DNA of 64,000 nt. It comes from Siphonodentalium dalli. Taxonomy: Eukaryota > Mollusca > Scaphopoda > Gadilida > Siphonodentaliidae. A program made the position numbers and the translations under genes. Shown here piece by piece: positions 22,915 to 37,900 of the stretch. The stretch covers positions 54,770,025 to 54,834,024 of the forward strand of contig CP136068.1 in assembly GCA_032622095.1 (NCBI GenBank), given 5' to 3'. The notes under the pieces are model-generated. The model had not been told where the DNA came from. It searched no databases and saw only the letters and a list, made by a program, of their open reading frames with translations. Each line of letters begins with the position of its first letter. The stretch's first letter is position 1.

Positions 22915-25900
22915 CTGCAATTGAAAAAATACATTCTAGCATAAACAATGTCCTTACACAAGCTAAAAGTGACATATTAGTAAGGTCTATATAATGATAT
23001 ACACCATTGAATTGCGGTGCTTACTGCCATAGGAATATCAAAACAAATCTTTTTGAGTTGTAGTGTTGAAACAATTATCCGACTAATCAACATCGACGCA
23101 ATTATTAAATTAGTCGATCCCAAAATCTGCTTGTCGATTAGTTGGGTAAAACCACTACCACTATGCCATCATGACAGCAGTGCTGTTGCACGGCCAAATG
23201 ATCATGGAAAATTTAGCAGTTAATTTAGGAGTTTTATTTGAAAAACAGTGCAATACTAGAACAGTCATGCAATGAAAGTGTCAACGACACTGTAGCTCAA
23301 CTTGGAAATGGGATCATGCCACATATTACAGTCCATAGAGCGATAGGGAACTCGGACAGTTTATATGTTTATGTAACTAGAGGTTACCCAGAAGATGCAT
23401 AAACAGTTTGGGATTAATCGGATGAAAAAGCTTGGCTGTAGGAAGTGCCAAAGGATGCTACCAGAAAGAGTAAAATTGGAGATGGCTCCATCTACAGGTC
23501 ACCCTGAAGATCCATATGAATTTTGGTGATGATTGGATTAGGGAGTTGGCCTCTTGGGTACGCAGAAGGATTTAGTCATACAAAGAGTAAAATCCAAGAT
23601 GTCCGTTCCTGGCCATGTTTTTCAATGAAATACGGAAAAATTGTTGGCCAAAGGATTTAGTCGTGCAAAGCATAAAATACAAGATGGCTGCCGGTGGCCA
23701 TGTTTTTCCATCGAAAATTGTTCAAACTCGATAGATCCCATCTGGAGGTGATCCCGAATATGCCTGTAAATTTTCAAAGCAATTCTCCAATAAATGCGGG
23801 CTGCAGGGCATGACAATGGATTCAGATTTTAAATCCAAAATGGCTGCTAGCGGCCATGATTTTTAACGAATCAGACAAAATTGATGGCTCTCATTTAGAG
23901 GTCAACCCGAAGAAAATATGAAGTTTGGTGATGATCGGATGAGGGGGGTGGCCTGTAGGATATGCCGAACGATTTAGTGATACAAAGAGTAAAATCCAAC
24001 ATGGCCAGTGGCGGCCATATTTTTCAACGAACTACGCAAAACTTTTATCTAGAGGTCACTCCGTAATACTCATTTTACTTATTTTATTGTGCAAAAGATT
24101 CAATGACATTTATACTTTTTCAAGTTTTTAAATTTAAAAACTTTAACTTTCAGTTTTAATACTTTTATCCATGGTTTTGATTAAATGTCTTTTCTAGGAT
24201 GCTGAGTGAAAGTAATTTAGTTTTTTAGCCGGTTAACTGAAAACTATCTTACATAATGTTGACATAACTTTTGCATCAAATGATGTTGTGTATCACTTAC
24301 TTTATCGAGTAGTCTGACGGATGATGATAAGATGTCTTTCCATTGTTCGAGTTCAGCTACATGCTGCTTCTCTTGTTGTTTAATTAAACTGACCCACTCA
24401 GAGTCAGACGAAGGAGCTTCTCTGTAAACAAAACATATTTATAATATTAACGCCACAATTAAAATAATTTATATTTCCCTTGTAATACCCATTATTACAC
24501 TTAGGCCAGATAAATAAAATACTTCGTTTCTCAGGATTGCCGCGTCACCAATAAACGTGCGCTTCAAACATATTTATGACATACCATAAATAAATAAATA
24601 TACAAGTGCACCGCTTGGCGGAGGTAACGCCCCCGACTGTACAATCAGAGAAACTGTCTGGTTAAGCGCTATAAAAATGCCACATGTTGTTCTATATTAG
24701 CTTCAAATTTGGTCTGGTGCCACAAAAATAGAAGGAAAACTGAATTTTCTAAAAAAAAAATGAATTTTTTAAGTCAAAAAAGGGTCATAACTCTCACAAA
24801 AATTATCCGATTGAACCAAAATTTTACCTTGACCTGTATTGCGATATTGGTAATACAAAAAAAAATAAACAATCCAAAATCAAGTTATCAAACCTGAATT
24901 TTCTAAGTCCAAAAAGGGGCGTAACTCTTGAAAAAATGGGCGGACGAAACCACGGCTATGAGGAAATCTTGTCCCCCCGGCTGGTCTATTAGCATACCAA
25001 AGATCAACTGAATTGAATTAGCGAAACCAAAGTTATGAGTTGAAACGTTCGTATGCCACAGAAAACTGAATTTTCTAAGTCCAAAAAGGGGCGTAACTCT
25101 GGAAAAAATGGGCGGACGAAACCACGGCTATGAGGAAATCTTGTCCCCCTGGCTGGTCTATTAGCATACCAAAGATCAACTGAATTGAATTAGCGAAACC
25201 AAAGTTATGAGTTGAAACGTTCGTATGCCACAGAAAACTGAATTTTCTAAGTAAAAAAAGGGGCGTAACTCTGGAAAAAATGGGCAGACGAAACCGCAGT
25301 TATGGGGAAATCTTGTCCCCCCGGCTGGTCTATTAGCATACCAAAGATCAACTGAATTGAGTTAGCGAAACCAAAGTTATGAGTTGAAACGTTCGTACGG
25401 ACGGAGGGCTCCACTATATACCCCCAAATCTCCATCGGAGATCGGGGGCATAATAAGTACTGCCCATCCCCAATTCATTGGATAGAACACTCTACCATGA
25501 AAGCTGTTGGAAGCAAGGTGCAAATTTAGCCAGATAGGCCGGCTATTAGATTCCCAAGAAGGGAGATAATTTGGAGATCTTCTGGTCACTAAAATGTCAA
25601 ATTGGCTGCAATGGCTGGAGATTGAGTCATGATATGTGCAGAATGCAGATTTAACGATAAGGACCCCAATATCGGCCGACAAAAGTAAAACAGTTCGTAG
25701 ACATGGCAAATTACTTCATGTCAAAGGAACCTGATCCTGAAGATGCAGAAAAAGGATGCTTTTAACGTTACAGAATAAACAACATGAGCGATCTCCAATT
25801 CTCTGGACTCATGTTTTGGAAATTTTCGAACTTGGAACTGATGATGACAAGTGTTTGAACTACAACTGATTGCCAAGAGAAACACCTCCAATGTCTTCTC

Positions 25901-28900
25901 TGTATGAAAATAAATTATAATTTGACAAAAGATAATTTTATATTTAAACGAGAGGCCGATCACGATCGGCAGATGTTTAACCCATCCCTTGGCGATAGTA
26001 AATTGTTATAATCAGAATCATAATCTTTTAATGTTGAATTATAGAGTATACTGTTATGATCTAAAGTAGTATATGGCAAATGTACATAATAACCAGTAAT
26101 AACACAAATTATTGGAATGTATGAGTCAATATAGAAGGGTTAAATAACATCTAAACTCTAGAGCCTGTCACCACTATCATAGTGTACGCAGTTCTAATTA
26201 TGTTGTTGCAAATTGCCATGTGAGATGCCAAAATAATATAATTATTTATTTAATGGAAAAGGTTAAAAGACATGGAATGGGTAAAAGGGGTTAAATCACC
26301 TATCTCTGCCCTGTTTGATCCAATGTAGTCCCATCATCCAAGGACTTAGAGAGCTCCATTGGTCTAGTTAAATAAATTCACATTAAGTTGTGGTTAATAA
26401 GATAGCTAAATCAATTTATCCAATAATTCACCAATTTGTGTCTCTTATACAGAGGGAACATATGAGGGCTATAAATAACTCTCAATAAACCATGTCTTTT
26501 TATCTCTCTCACAGAGAAGCTGTGAGGCTGAGGTATTCATTAATTGTAAGTTACTTGGGTTATAATTGGATAATTCTTAGTTGATAAAGGGCCATATCTC
26601 TGGTATAACAAATTGGATCTAACCCATATTCAAACTCGTTCTGTATTTTGAGTTGAGAAACTCATATACCAAATTTGGCTCCTATCAGATGAAAAATGGT
26701 TGCTTTATCGAAGTATGTGTGAACTATATGTCAAAGGACCATAACTCCATTAAAAAACATCCGATCAAACCCATATTCGAACTCAATCAGTCAGTATGTT
26801 GGTCTGAGAACCTCATATACCATATTTGGTTACAATCAGATAAAAAATGTTTGAGTTATGGCAGAATTCATGAATTCTAAGTAAAAAAAAGGGCCATAAC
26901 TCTGTAAAAAAAACTCGGATCAAACCCATATTCGAACTCGGTCTGTATTTTGGGCCGAGAAACTCACATACCAAATTTGGTTCCGATCAGATAAAAAATG
27001 TTTGAGTTATGGCAGAATGCGTGAATTCTAAGTCGAAAAAGTTCCATAACTCTGTAAAAAAAAGTCGGATCAAACCCATATTCGAACTCGATCTGTATTT
27101 TGGGCTGAAAACCCCATATACAAAATTTGGTTTTAATCAGGTAGAAAATGTTTGAGTTATCGCATTACACGTAAAGTGTCTACGGACGGACAGACGGACG
27201 GACAGACGGACGGACAGACGGACGGACGGACAGACGGACGAACGACGAGTGGTCAATCCGGACAACGACACTATGTTTACCATACATGGTATGGGTAAAC
27301 ATAAAAATGCATGTAACTTCTATTCAAGAGAGGTCAAGTGACCAATTTTAAATTGGGATTTCCTTGCAAATATCCTGAGTTATAATAAACAGAAATCAGG
27401 CAGGTGTATCACTGAAAGCAGGTGTATCATTAAACTGTCATCATACATGACATTTAATATGTCAATTTCCCATTTCTCAGGCCAAATTTTTTTTAAAGCG
27501 TGCACATGTGCAAATTTTATTTTTATTTTTTATTTCTAGGAGACATTTCAGCAGCCATAATCGTAGTCCAAGTCTTCTTGTACTAAAACCAGCTAAGATA
27601 TTGGGATGGCGATGCTGGTGTTTAGTCCAAGACCGCCCTATATGCTCGCTTATGACACGGCTTAAGCGTTAGTGACCCGCTCAAATAAAACCACAATTAT
27701 ATGAAATAAAATATCACAATTGCGACAATAAACGGATATTTTCCGCAGAAGACATGCTATTTTATCTGAAACCCACATCAGTTGTGAATTTAAAACGGTA
27801 ATTTAATGCGAAAAGAGACATTTACCTCAATGTTTACAATTTTTTAAAAGTATGCGAACTCGGTTAACCTCGCGAACTGTGTTCGGCATTTTCCGTTGAA
27901 AATATTCCGTAGATTTTGGACAACAACGCAAATTACAAAGAATTCTCCATTGTAATCGTAATTATGTGTGTCAATAAATAAAATAATAAATAGATTAATT
28001 AAACATTGAAGATATAAATGTAATACATTAAATAAATTACGGGGAATTACAACCCTCTCAAAGTTTAAAACAGTGTAAACACAACGAGTATTAGAATAAA
28101 TAATATGGTGCTACATTTCCCACATTTGGTGGACTTCGGCGAAATTAAGATATATACTAAGCGAACAGAGCAATATACTGCTCTTGTTAAGCACACAAAA
28201 AATCAAACAAAATTTGTATAAATTTTTAACCTTAAGTTTGAAAAGTCCCACTAAAACGGAAGAACTATATTTCGAAACTGTGTGATTCAGTTCTCCGATT
28301 ATTTTATCAACACAAAAGTCAAAATGCACATGGATGAAAATCACACGCATGGCAAGTCAGACACAAGAGTTCTAATTTGCTCCAATTTTGACAAGTTGCT
28401 TGCGAAAATTGTCAACAAAACTACCGTTCTGATCCTCCATTATGTCATTAAGTTTTTAGTGCGGGAATTGTTCTGAAAGCACATAGAAAACTGGACTTTC
28501 GGGCGATCGGTTTTCGCCATTTTTGTTCGGAAAACCCGTGCTATATATAGAAACGGAAAGTAGAATTCCCAGAACAAACAGCGGATTATGCCGAACTTAT
28601 TCGGACCACTTCGGCTTTCGGTTAAAACGTAAACAAACAGAGAAACAAATCGATGTTTGTGGCAATCAACCGGAATATTCTATGTGTAATTTAACATTAA
28701 AGTTAGATTATTATACACCATTATGACCATAAGATGTAAGCCTTTCCGATGTATATAGCATCATGTATTGATTTGCTAGGTAAATCGAGTAAAATACACC
28801 ACAAATTCCCGCCACAGATCGTGGGCGTAACTCGTGTGATAGGATTGGTATACAAGCGGGCTTGGACTAAACACCAGCATCGCCATCCCAATATCTTAGC

Positions 28901-31900
28901 TGGTTTTAGTACAAGAAGACTTGGACTACCATAATCGGTACTTTTTAATCAATCTATTAATATTTAGTGAACATTATGTTTTTTGCAGGCCCTTATATCA
29001 TTCACAAGCGGTTTAACTTGTGACATATGCATGTATTTGAGTAGTCAGAGACTAAATGATCTTGCAATCAAGATATACCACTAGAATGAGATGGTTGATG
29101 TGACTCAATAGAATGTGTCAGAGTGTTTCCATGGATCAGATCGTCTTGGACTTTATTAGTTCTTACAGTAATTATAATGCCCTAAATAATCGACTCCTTA
29201 ACCACAGCAGAATGATGGGTAAGATTTCAGGATTTAGTCGGAAATATGGTTTAATAGAGTTGAATAAACTAAATAAATAGCTACTAGTCCACAGCAGCTT
29301 TGGTCCTGCAAGATGAAGTAGGGACATAGTCACATGAGAAAATTTAAATCATATCATGCACATTATGTTGTTATATTGGACTGTTCACTCCCTTTCCCTC
29401 AAATCAGATTAAGTTTTGATACGGTTGTAATAGAATAAAACAAAATTGACTTGAAGAATACAAAAATTAATATAAGGCAAAAAAAAAAAGTTTTGATTCT
29501 CAGACATCGCCGAATCGAAAAAATGACCAGCGATGGACCATTTCATTACGACTTTGGATTTCAAATTTTCACCGTAGTTGTAAACCGGTAACACGAAAAT
29601 AGGAAACTGTGGCACGGAAATTAGTTACGTTTCAAATATAAAATATGAGCTAAATACAATGGTGTATGTGTGGGTATTCAACAAAAGACCACAGGCAATG
29701 ATAACTATCAGGTATATTGTCACCACCGGCTCTCCAAAACCCCAAGTTTATTGGTCAAATGTGTTGAAATATTTCGGTAAAAGGAAGGAAGTTGGATATG
29801 GAATGCCAACCTGACCATTGCGACCTTTGCACAGGAAGTAAGTAACCCTGCAAGAGAGTTTTCTCCCTTGCTACGCTATTGCTATCGGAGGTAAACCAGC
29901 CAGAGCCGAATAAATGATGGTTATTTGAAGTTTTGTTATCTCATTTGATGTTTAATACACAGGGATCACCAATAAATATATATATTAATGATAAACCATC
30001 TATATAAAACACAGTGTATACATGTAGTTTCTATAGTATTGATGGATAGATATATAATATTAAAGATAAATAGATATAGATAGATAGATTTACATATTGA
30101 AATATATTAATTACAGTTGATGGTATATGAATTATCATATCAATATGATATATATATATATATATATACACCAATGTTCTAGGTATTCCCTGTATGATGT
30201 ATGGGTAGTACAATATAATTTGTCATTCTTTATATCAGATTAAATTAGTTTATATCCAAAAACAAAGTTCTCCCTACATTTTATGGACCCTACATTTTAT
30301 GGACCTGAGAATCAAATTATTTTTTTTTCGGTCTAAATTAAATAAAATAAATTTTAAAAACCATGTGTGCGGGTCTGAGACATGGGAAATTAAGTTTGAG
30401 TGGCCTAACTGGTGGTTTGTTCATATAATTTATTATCTGTGGCCATAAATATGTTTTTTACAATTGTTTTCTAGAGTTAAAACATTTCACCTACTTTTGA
30501 AAAATCTGAACAAATTGTAAATCTACAAATAAATCACTGGGATTTAACAATGCCACGCAATATCGTTCGTTGGTGATTTTTGATGTGGTTCGTTCTGATG
30601 CGGCTCTGGTTTGTTCTTGATTTTGTAAGAAGTTTTCCCCAACACTGGCTAAGGTCATAGTTTTTGGGAGATTACAAAGTATTAAGGCATAACAAACCTA
30701 GTTAACAAGAAAAAACTACCCTTGAATGCATAAGATAGTATTAAAATCGCATGTGAAGAAAAGGCGCCCATTCATTGGTGATTTTACTGTTAACATCCTG
30801 TTTGTCGGCAGAGCGGTTTGTTGTGATTATCTACGACATAGCTGTCCACAAGCAACCAAATGAGACCTGTGTGAATGGGGAAAATAGTTTCCAGCGATCA
30901 TGGGACTATACAACAGCGACCTTTACAAAGACCCATTAGGAATAAGCTATATAAAAATCTTATTAGTGTACAGCATCACTGATTAACTAAATAAATACAT
31001 AATAATGTCGGCGATATCCAGCATTACAAACATGTCCTGAACCTTCAATCAGCCCAAATGGAATTTTTTTTTTATTTCCCCACCATTGAGGTTAAAAGTC
31101 CCGGCTGGTATTTCAATCTATCCAACTGACAGGAAATTGGCAAATTAAGAATAGATACGTTTTAACACATGAAGGAGCATACGATTCCCATTCTAGATTG
31201 TCCCGACATCGGGTGATGTCCGGCCATCATTACATCTATTTTGCAAAAGTAGAATACATCACATAGAATATGTCCTCAACCATTTATAAACAGAAAATAA
31301 TATTTTTTTACCCAAAATATGTATCTCCTAATAAGTATCTTGGACACTGAATGAACTAATGGTTATATATTTCTTGCTTGCAAGATCCTAGAAGAATTTT
31401 TTTTAAATTGGTACGAAGTACCTAAAGTACGCGCACGGTCAAACCCGATCAGGTTCAACTTCCATAAACCATGTGACAGTCCTTTCATTATAAAACCAAT
31501 GTCAAGTAAGTCTTCGGTCTTTTAATTTTTCCTTTCTGTGTGTTCGATGCGTTTGACCGAGTGCGTGAGGTGGGAATGTTCATCCCAACTGGGAGGGCCC
31601 TATGAGTTTTAGTTCAAGATACTTATTAGGAGATACATATTTTGGGTAAAAAAATATTATATCTCCGGCAAAGATATCTTGGACACTGAATGAACTAATG
31701 GTTATAATTAGAATTCTTGAATAGGAGGAGGACACGAGGCAGATAATCAGACAAAGCCTATGAAACCCAACTGCTGAAGCGGAATAGATTTGCATCCTGT
31801 AAAGAAAAGTGTTTTTCTTGGTAGACATGTGTAAATATAGACCCTTCTGTACCATACGCAGTTGCTCAGAACTCCAAAAGCAACTGAGCTCCAAAAAGGA

Positions 31901-34900
31901 AAACAGCATGTACCTGTACTTCATGTGCCCTAATGTTCACAGTGTGAAGGTGTCTTGAATAAATATTGGTCATAGGCAAGGGAGATAACTCATTCATGCA
32001 TGGCCCTAATAGGATATAGAAACCACCCCCTCCAATTCCGAGGATGAAGCAGCACCCGTCGGGGTCGATCAGTCAAAGGGGAGGAGCCATAGTATGCCTT
32101 AAGATTCGGAGAGAAACACTGAAGCGATTCTCGCAACAACCCTTGTGAAATGGTTAAATTTTCAGTGCTTGATTCAGCATTTGATGCTCGCAAGATTAAA
32201 TGCATTTAGAGCCCTGCAGAGGGACCTAGGGGAGATAGAAGCCTGTTGGTCACAGAACAATGGGGCACCAGGGACACACCATGAGAACATTTACAGGGAG
32301 TTGTGCATATTGTGACCAGGACACTGGGAATAATGGCCGGTGAAGGAAAAGCATACACACATAGAGGTGTGACCAAGACAGAGTCCACCTCTGGTACAAC
32401 TAGCCAAGTAACTGGAAATTGAATTGTATTGTCAACCCAGGAGATTAATGGATACAGCTAATGGATTTGTCTGAACATTCTGGCTACCTGTGATGTAACT
32501 AACAGCCCTGCAGGTTTTCAAAATTATGTGGAACCTATATTATTTCGTTTGCCTGGTGTGCGCTTAGGTCACCCATACCATGGGTTAACAGAAGTGTTGC
32601 AGAAACTGTTAGAATCATGGCAACTGGAATTATTAACCACATATGGGCATCTGGCAACTCAATTAAATACCGTAATAATTTTGAATGTCTCAAAGCAAGG
32701 TGAGAAGCAGTTATCGCGAGACCACCATAAAACTTTGGTGCGACCTGTTTTTCGTTCGCAGCATTGTCATTTTTAGATAACCTCCAGGCCTCAAATTTGT
32801 AGGCCTGAACTAATGTTAAATTAAATAGTGTGATGGAACACTGCTGGTGTTGCGACACAGCTGTGTAGACTTGGGTCGATGTGCGACTGCGGAGATGTTG
32901 AAGAAAACTCACCACTGTGGTGTCTATTGGATTGTTGGTCCTCTTGGACCGTAGATCTGCAGAACCTGACATGACCCTGATATGACCCTGATATGAGAAG
33001 GTGGAGAATGCTCACCCACAACCCTGAGAATTAGTCAGGATGGCATGATCCGGTGGTTTGGAGATGATACTAGTGGAACTCCTGATCAGAACCCTGGGAC
33101 TGAAGACCATATCTAAACAGAGGAGAGGAGGACTGACCGAAACCTCGGCTGATGGAGAGGGACTGAATCATGCAATCCATGATGTAAAATCTGATGAGAA
33201 TTAGAATCACGAATGTAAGGTCATTCTCGTAAAAGCGGCTCCATCGCTGAATAAATGTGCTATGGTGATCATCACCAAAGAGAACAGATTCGAAGGCCTG
33301 CAATTCTAATACTTGTCTCAACGACTGAAATATGAGTCATGAGCAGTCCCTGATTGTGGCACGGGGGCCAGAGTAATTGGACATGGTGCACAATCAGTCG
33401 GACAGAGGAAACCTCAGAGTCTGAGAAAAGGCTTGTGATCACTGACAACACAGTGAGGCGAGTGTTCTCAGCAATTGACAGAGTTTCCACACCACTGCGG
33501 CCGTGTCGCATCTAAAGATGTGCGATTTCGGGTGGTACACTGTTTAAATCGCATGCCAGGGTCTGATCCCTGAGCAGGGTCAATTGCACACACCACAAGT
33601 CACCACAAGTCATGCAAGTCAGCTTTGTAATACCTGTGAGAAGCACAGGATAGGCTCCTACTATGGCAGTGCCTGTAATGGCTGCAGCTGGTTCATCGGT
33701 AGGCTAGTACAAATAACGGAGGTAATATTGTACAAAAAATCAGTTAAATGATCACGACCTGTCAGCAACAGGTAACAATTGGGTAGCCATGGCGAGAAAA
33801 GGTTCTGAAAACCAGTATGGGCCACAATAGAATGAACCCGGATTGATTGAGCAGCGGTAGCTGTCGCAGAACATCCATTGCTGCTGTTCTCTGCAGAGGC
33901 TGTGGAGGCCGCGACTACAAATAGAGGACGCATGACCACCAACCCGGGTTAATTTGAGGCAGGACTAGCAGTAGCTGCCGCAGAACGTCCATTGCTGCTC
34001 TTCTCTGCGGAGGCTGTGGAGGCCGCGACTACAAATAGAGGAGGCATGACCACCAACCATGACCAATGGAAGCCGTAAAAGACCCGACAAATGGAGGATA
34101 GGTCGGAACCCGTGCGGTGAAATCCCCTGGAATGGAGGCGGTGGCACATTGAACTGCGAAGGCAGCTGGCAATGTGTCGATAGCACCGGGGCTTGCAAGC
34201 TTTACGGACCACTGTCGTTGTGGTAGCTAAGCAAGTAGCCGGCATGTGCAGCGATGGAATGAACCCAGACATGCCAGAGGCAGGACCAGCAGTAGCTGCC
34301 ACTGAACTTCCATCGCTGCCCTTCTCAGTTGAGGCTGTGGAGACCACGACTAAAGGCGAGGATGCATGCCCACCAACCAACTCCAAGCCCTCAGGCTGTA
34401 TGGAGGAAGCAGAAGAAGGTGCCATGTCAGAGGGAAAATAATATTTACGAAGTTTTCAACGTAAAAGAATTTAATCTGTTGTTCAATGTAGAGACAAGCC
34501 TCAGATTGGCTAGTTTATCTGGCATCCGTGAGTAGAAATATGGTACAACATTCTTTCTAATTTGTTTTGATAGGAATTTTCAGTCAAAGTGACCACTCCA
34601 AACTAGAGCATAGTTTATAAGTCAACACCGTATTGCAACCGTTATAGGTGTAAAAATCCCGACGAGAACCTGAAATTCTAAAGAGTGTGAAGCCCAAACA
34701 AGAAAAGGCATCGTTTGAGAATCAAAATACATTATTTTTTCTTGAGTGATTCTCGTAAAAAAAAAAAAATGTTTTATATGTTATTGCACTTATATATCCA
34801 CGGAGCACTGTCATTGTAGAGAGGAATTCTCAAACCCCATAGCAAACAATGACGAGACAGTATTGTAGAATAAAGGATTGTTGATCAAATGTGAAGACGT

Positions 34901-37900
34901 AATTCCGAAAAAGGAAACACGTGTCATTGCATGAAATTAGGAAACATCGCGTTGTCATTAACAATATAGTCAAGATAATGTTCATTAAAATTGAACAGAT
35001 GAAAAGAGCAACTTATCTTGCGAGGTAGAAGAAATTGAAAGACCGTAGACTTACTTGACATTGCTTTAATAACGAAAGGACTGTCACATGGTCTAGCGGA
35101 AGTTGAATCTGATCGGGTTTGACCGTGCACATACTTTAGGTACTTCGTACAGATTTTAAAATAATTCTTTGCCGGAGATATTAATAACACAAAGTGTAGT
35201 TGTAATCGAACGTCTGGCTTACTATATTGTATCGTCATTTAAGTGCTTTGGTCATATCATGATGTTGTCACTTTTTACTGGTGGAGGAAAGCGATTAATT
35301 TCAGTATGTGGATCACTAAAGAGTAAAATCCAAGATGGCTGCCGGTGGCCATGTTTTTTGGCCGAATGACCCCAAAATGACCCCATCTACATTTCATTGT
35401 TAACACCCATGACAAATTTCATGATGATCCGACCAAAGATACGACTTGTAGCCTGTGCCAAAGGATTTAGTCATGCAAAGAGTAAAATCCAAGATGGCTG
35501 CTGGCGGACATGTTATTTGGCCGAACGACCCCAAAATTACTCGTTCCCATCTACATGTCAATATTAACATCCATGACAAATTTCATGATGATCAGACAAA
35601 CAGTACAACCTCTAGCCCGTGCTAATGGATTGAATTTTGAAATCCAAGATGGCCACTGGCGGCAATGTTTTTTTGCCGAATTACCCCAAAATGACTCGTC
35701 CCATCTACATGTCAATGTCAACAGCCGCAACAAATTTCATAAAGATCCGTCCAAAGGTACGACCTGTAGCCCGTGCCAAAGGATTTAGTCATGCAAAGAG
35801 TAAAATCCAAGATGGCTGCCGACGGCCATTTGTTTTGGCCGATTTACCCCAAAATGACTCCTTCCCATCTACTTGTCATTGTTAACATCCATGCAAATTT
35901 CATGATGATCCGACCAAAGGTACGACCTGTAGCCCGTGTAAAATCCAAGATGGATGCTGGCGGCCATGTTTTTTAGCCGAACTACCCCAAATTTACTCGT
36001 TCCCATCTACATGTCAATATTAACAGCCATGATCAGATAAACAGTACGACCTGTAGCCCGTGCTAATGATTTGAATTTCGAAATCCAAGATGGCCATAAA
36101 GATCCGTCCAAAGGTACGACCTGTAGCCCGTGCCAAAGGATTTAGTCATGCAAAGAGTAAAATCCAAGATGGCTGCCGACGGCCATTTGTTTTGGCCGAT
36201 TTACCCCAAAATGACTCCTTCCCATCTACTTGTCATTGTTAACATCCATGCAAATTTCATGATGATCCGACCAAAGGTACGACCTGTAGCCCGTGTAAAA
36301 TCCAAGATGGATGCTGGCGGCCATGTTTTTTAGCCGAACTACCCCAAATTTACTCGTTCCCATCTACATGTCAATATTAACAGCCATGATCAGATAAACA
36401 GTACGACCTGTAGCCCGTGCTAATGATTTGAATTTCGAAATCCAAGATGGCCACTGGCGGCAATGTTTTTCTCTCGAACGACCCCCAAATGACTCGTTCC
36501 CATCTACATGTCAATGTCAACAGCTATACCAAATTTAACTAGAGATGGGCTATTATACAAAATGATATTCGAATGAAGTAGCCATTACCATATATTTGGC
36601 ACTGAAATTATGTCAACAGGTAACCCTAACCCTAAACAGTATGCGGCTTATACGGACCCTGGCTCTTACGGACCCTGGCTCTTACGGACCCTGGCTTTTA
36701 CGGACCACCGGCTGATACGGACCCTGGCTTATACGGACCTCAATTAAAATATGCAATTTTCAAACTTATATTTATGAATTTAATATATAATTATGATTGT
36801 CTTTTTACACATATATCTGTATTAATTGAGAATTTTTTGGTGATTTTCAAACTTATATTTATGAATATAGCTGATTTTTTCAGTGATTTTCAAACTTATA
36901 TTTATGAATTTAATATATAATTATGATTGTCATTTCACACATATATCTGTATTAATTGAGAATTTTTGTGATTTTCAAACTTATATTTATGAATTTAACC
37001 GATTTTTTCGTTTTTTTTTTCAAACTTATATTTATGAATTTAATATATAATTATGATTGTATTTTCACACATATATCTGTATTAATTGAGAATTTCGGTG
37101 ATGTTCTGGCTTGAAAAAGCATTTATTGAATCACGTTAATTAATCTCTTCATCGTTGTATAAACACGGGCGTGTGATCCCTTTATGTCGTTGTATAAACA
37201 GACACGCGGTGATAAATGGTCAGTGAATGGTGATCAGGATGAATCCACTGAATTTGATTTGTTATGAAAACATGTTAGTAAAAACACAACTGGTATATAT
37301 TCAACTGATTTATTTTTGACTGGCATAATTCCACAATGACTGCATTGAATCTGAATGTTCTACTTGAGAGCACAACAGCTACTACTCGTCGATGAGGATA
37401 ACTGCCAGCAAACTACTGAAAGAAGCCGCCAAGCTGTACGCCCCAATTTATATAATGTTCGTCTGATGTAACGTTGTTCCATTTTTGTTATCATCAGATT
37501 TGTTGTTATCTCAGTATGTATGTTGTCAGTATTTTGATTTTATTTAAATAAACATAAAAAATAAAATTGTATATTTTAATTGAGGTCCGTATGAGCCAGG
37601 GTCCGTATAAGCCGAGGGTCCGTATAAGCCAGGGTCCTTATAAGCCAGGGTCCGTATCAGCCGGTGGTCCGTAAAAGCCAGGGTCCGTATGAGCCAGGGT
37701 CCGTAAGAGCCAGGGTCCGTATCAGCCGGCATTCACCCTAAACCCCCTAACTCTAATCCTAAATTTATTGACTGAATAAAAGCTCTGAAAAAAATTATGC
37801 ATGTTGCGAAAAAAATTCTAAGTCGAAAAAGGGGGATAACTCCACCAAAAAATGGCGTACAGACGTCATAAACACAGGTTCCCATGGTACTAAATATCTG

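Larger units (their letters stand above)
31385..35175. repeat. Inverted-repeat pair 3.8 kb apart
   Basis: 31385-31530 and the reverse complement of 35030-35175 share GTACGAAGTACCTAAAGTA, GCACGGTCAAACCCGATCAG, CATGTGACAGTCCTTTC and CAATGTCAAGTAAGTC. They may be the TIRs of a large element. The enclosed DNA (31980-34450) is richer in GC than its surroundings and has no recognised protein. Confidence 0.6.

Noticed and set aside
32535-32972. 145-codon open frame on the minus strand with a hydrophobic stretch
   Set aside because: A plus-strand frame overlaps it. No family recognised, and GRAMD1 exons join correctly without it.
33949-34425. 158-codon open frame on the minus strand, Ala/Ser-rich
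   Set aside because: It is kept open by three ~100-bp GC-rich repeats that also keep the opposite strand open. No domain, and no fit to the GRAMD1 splice phases.
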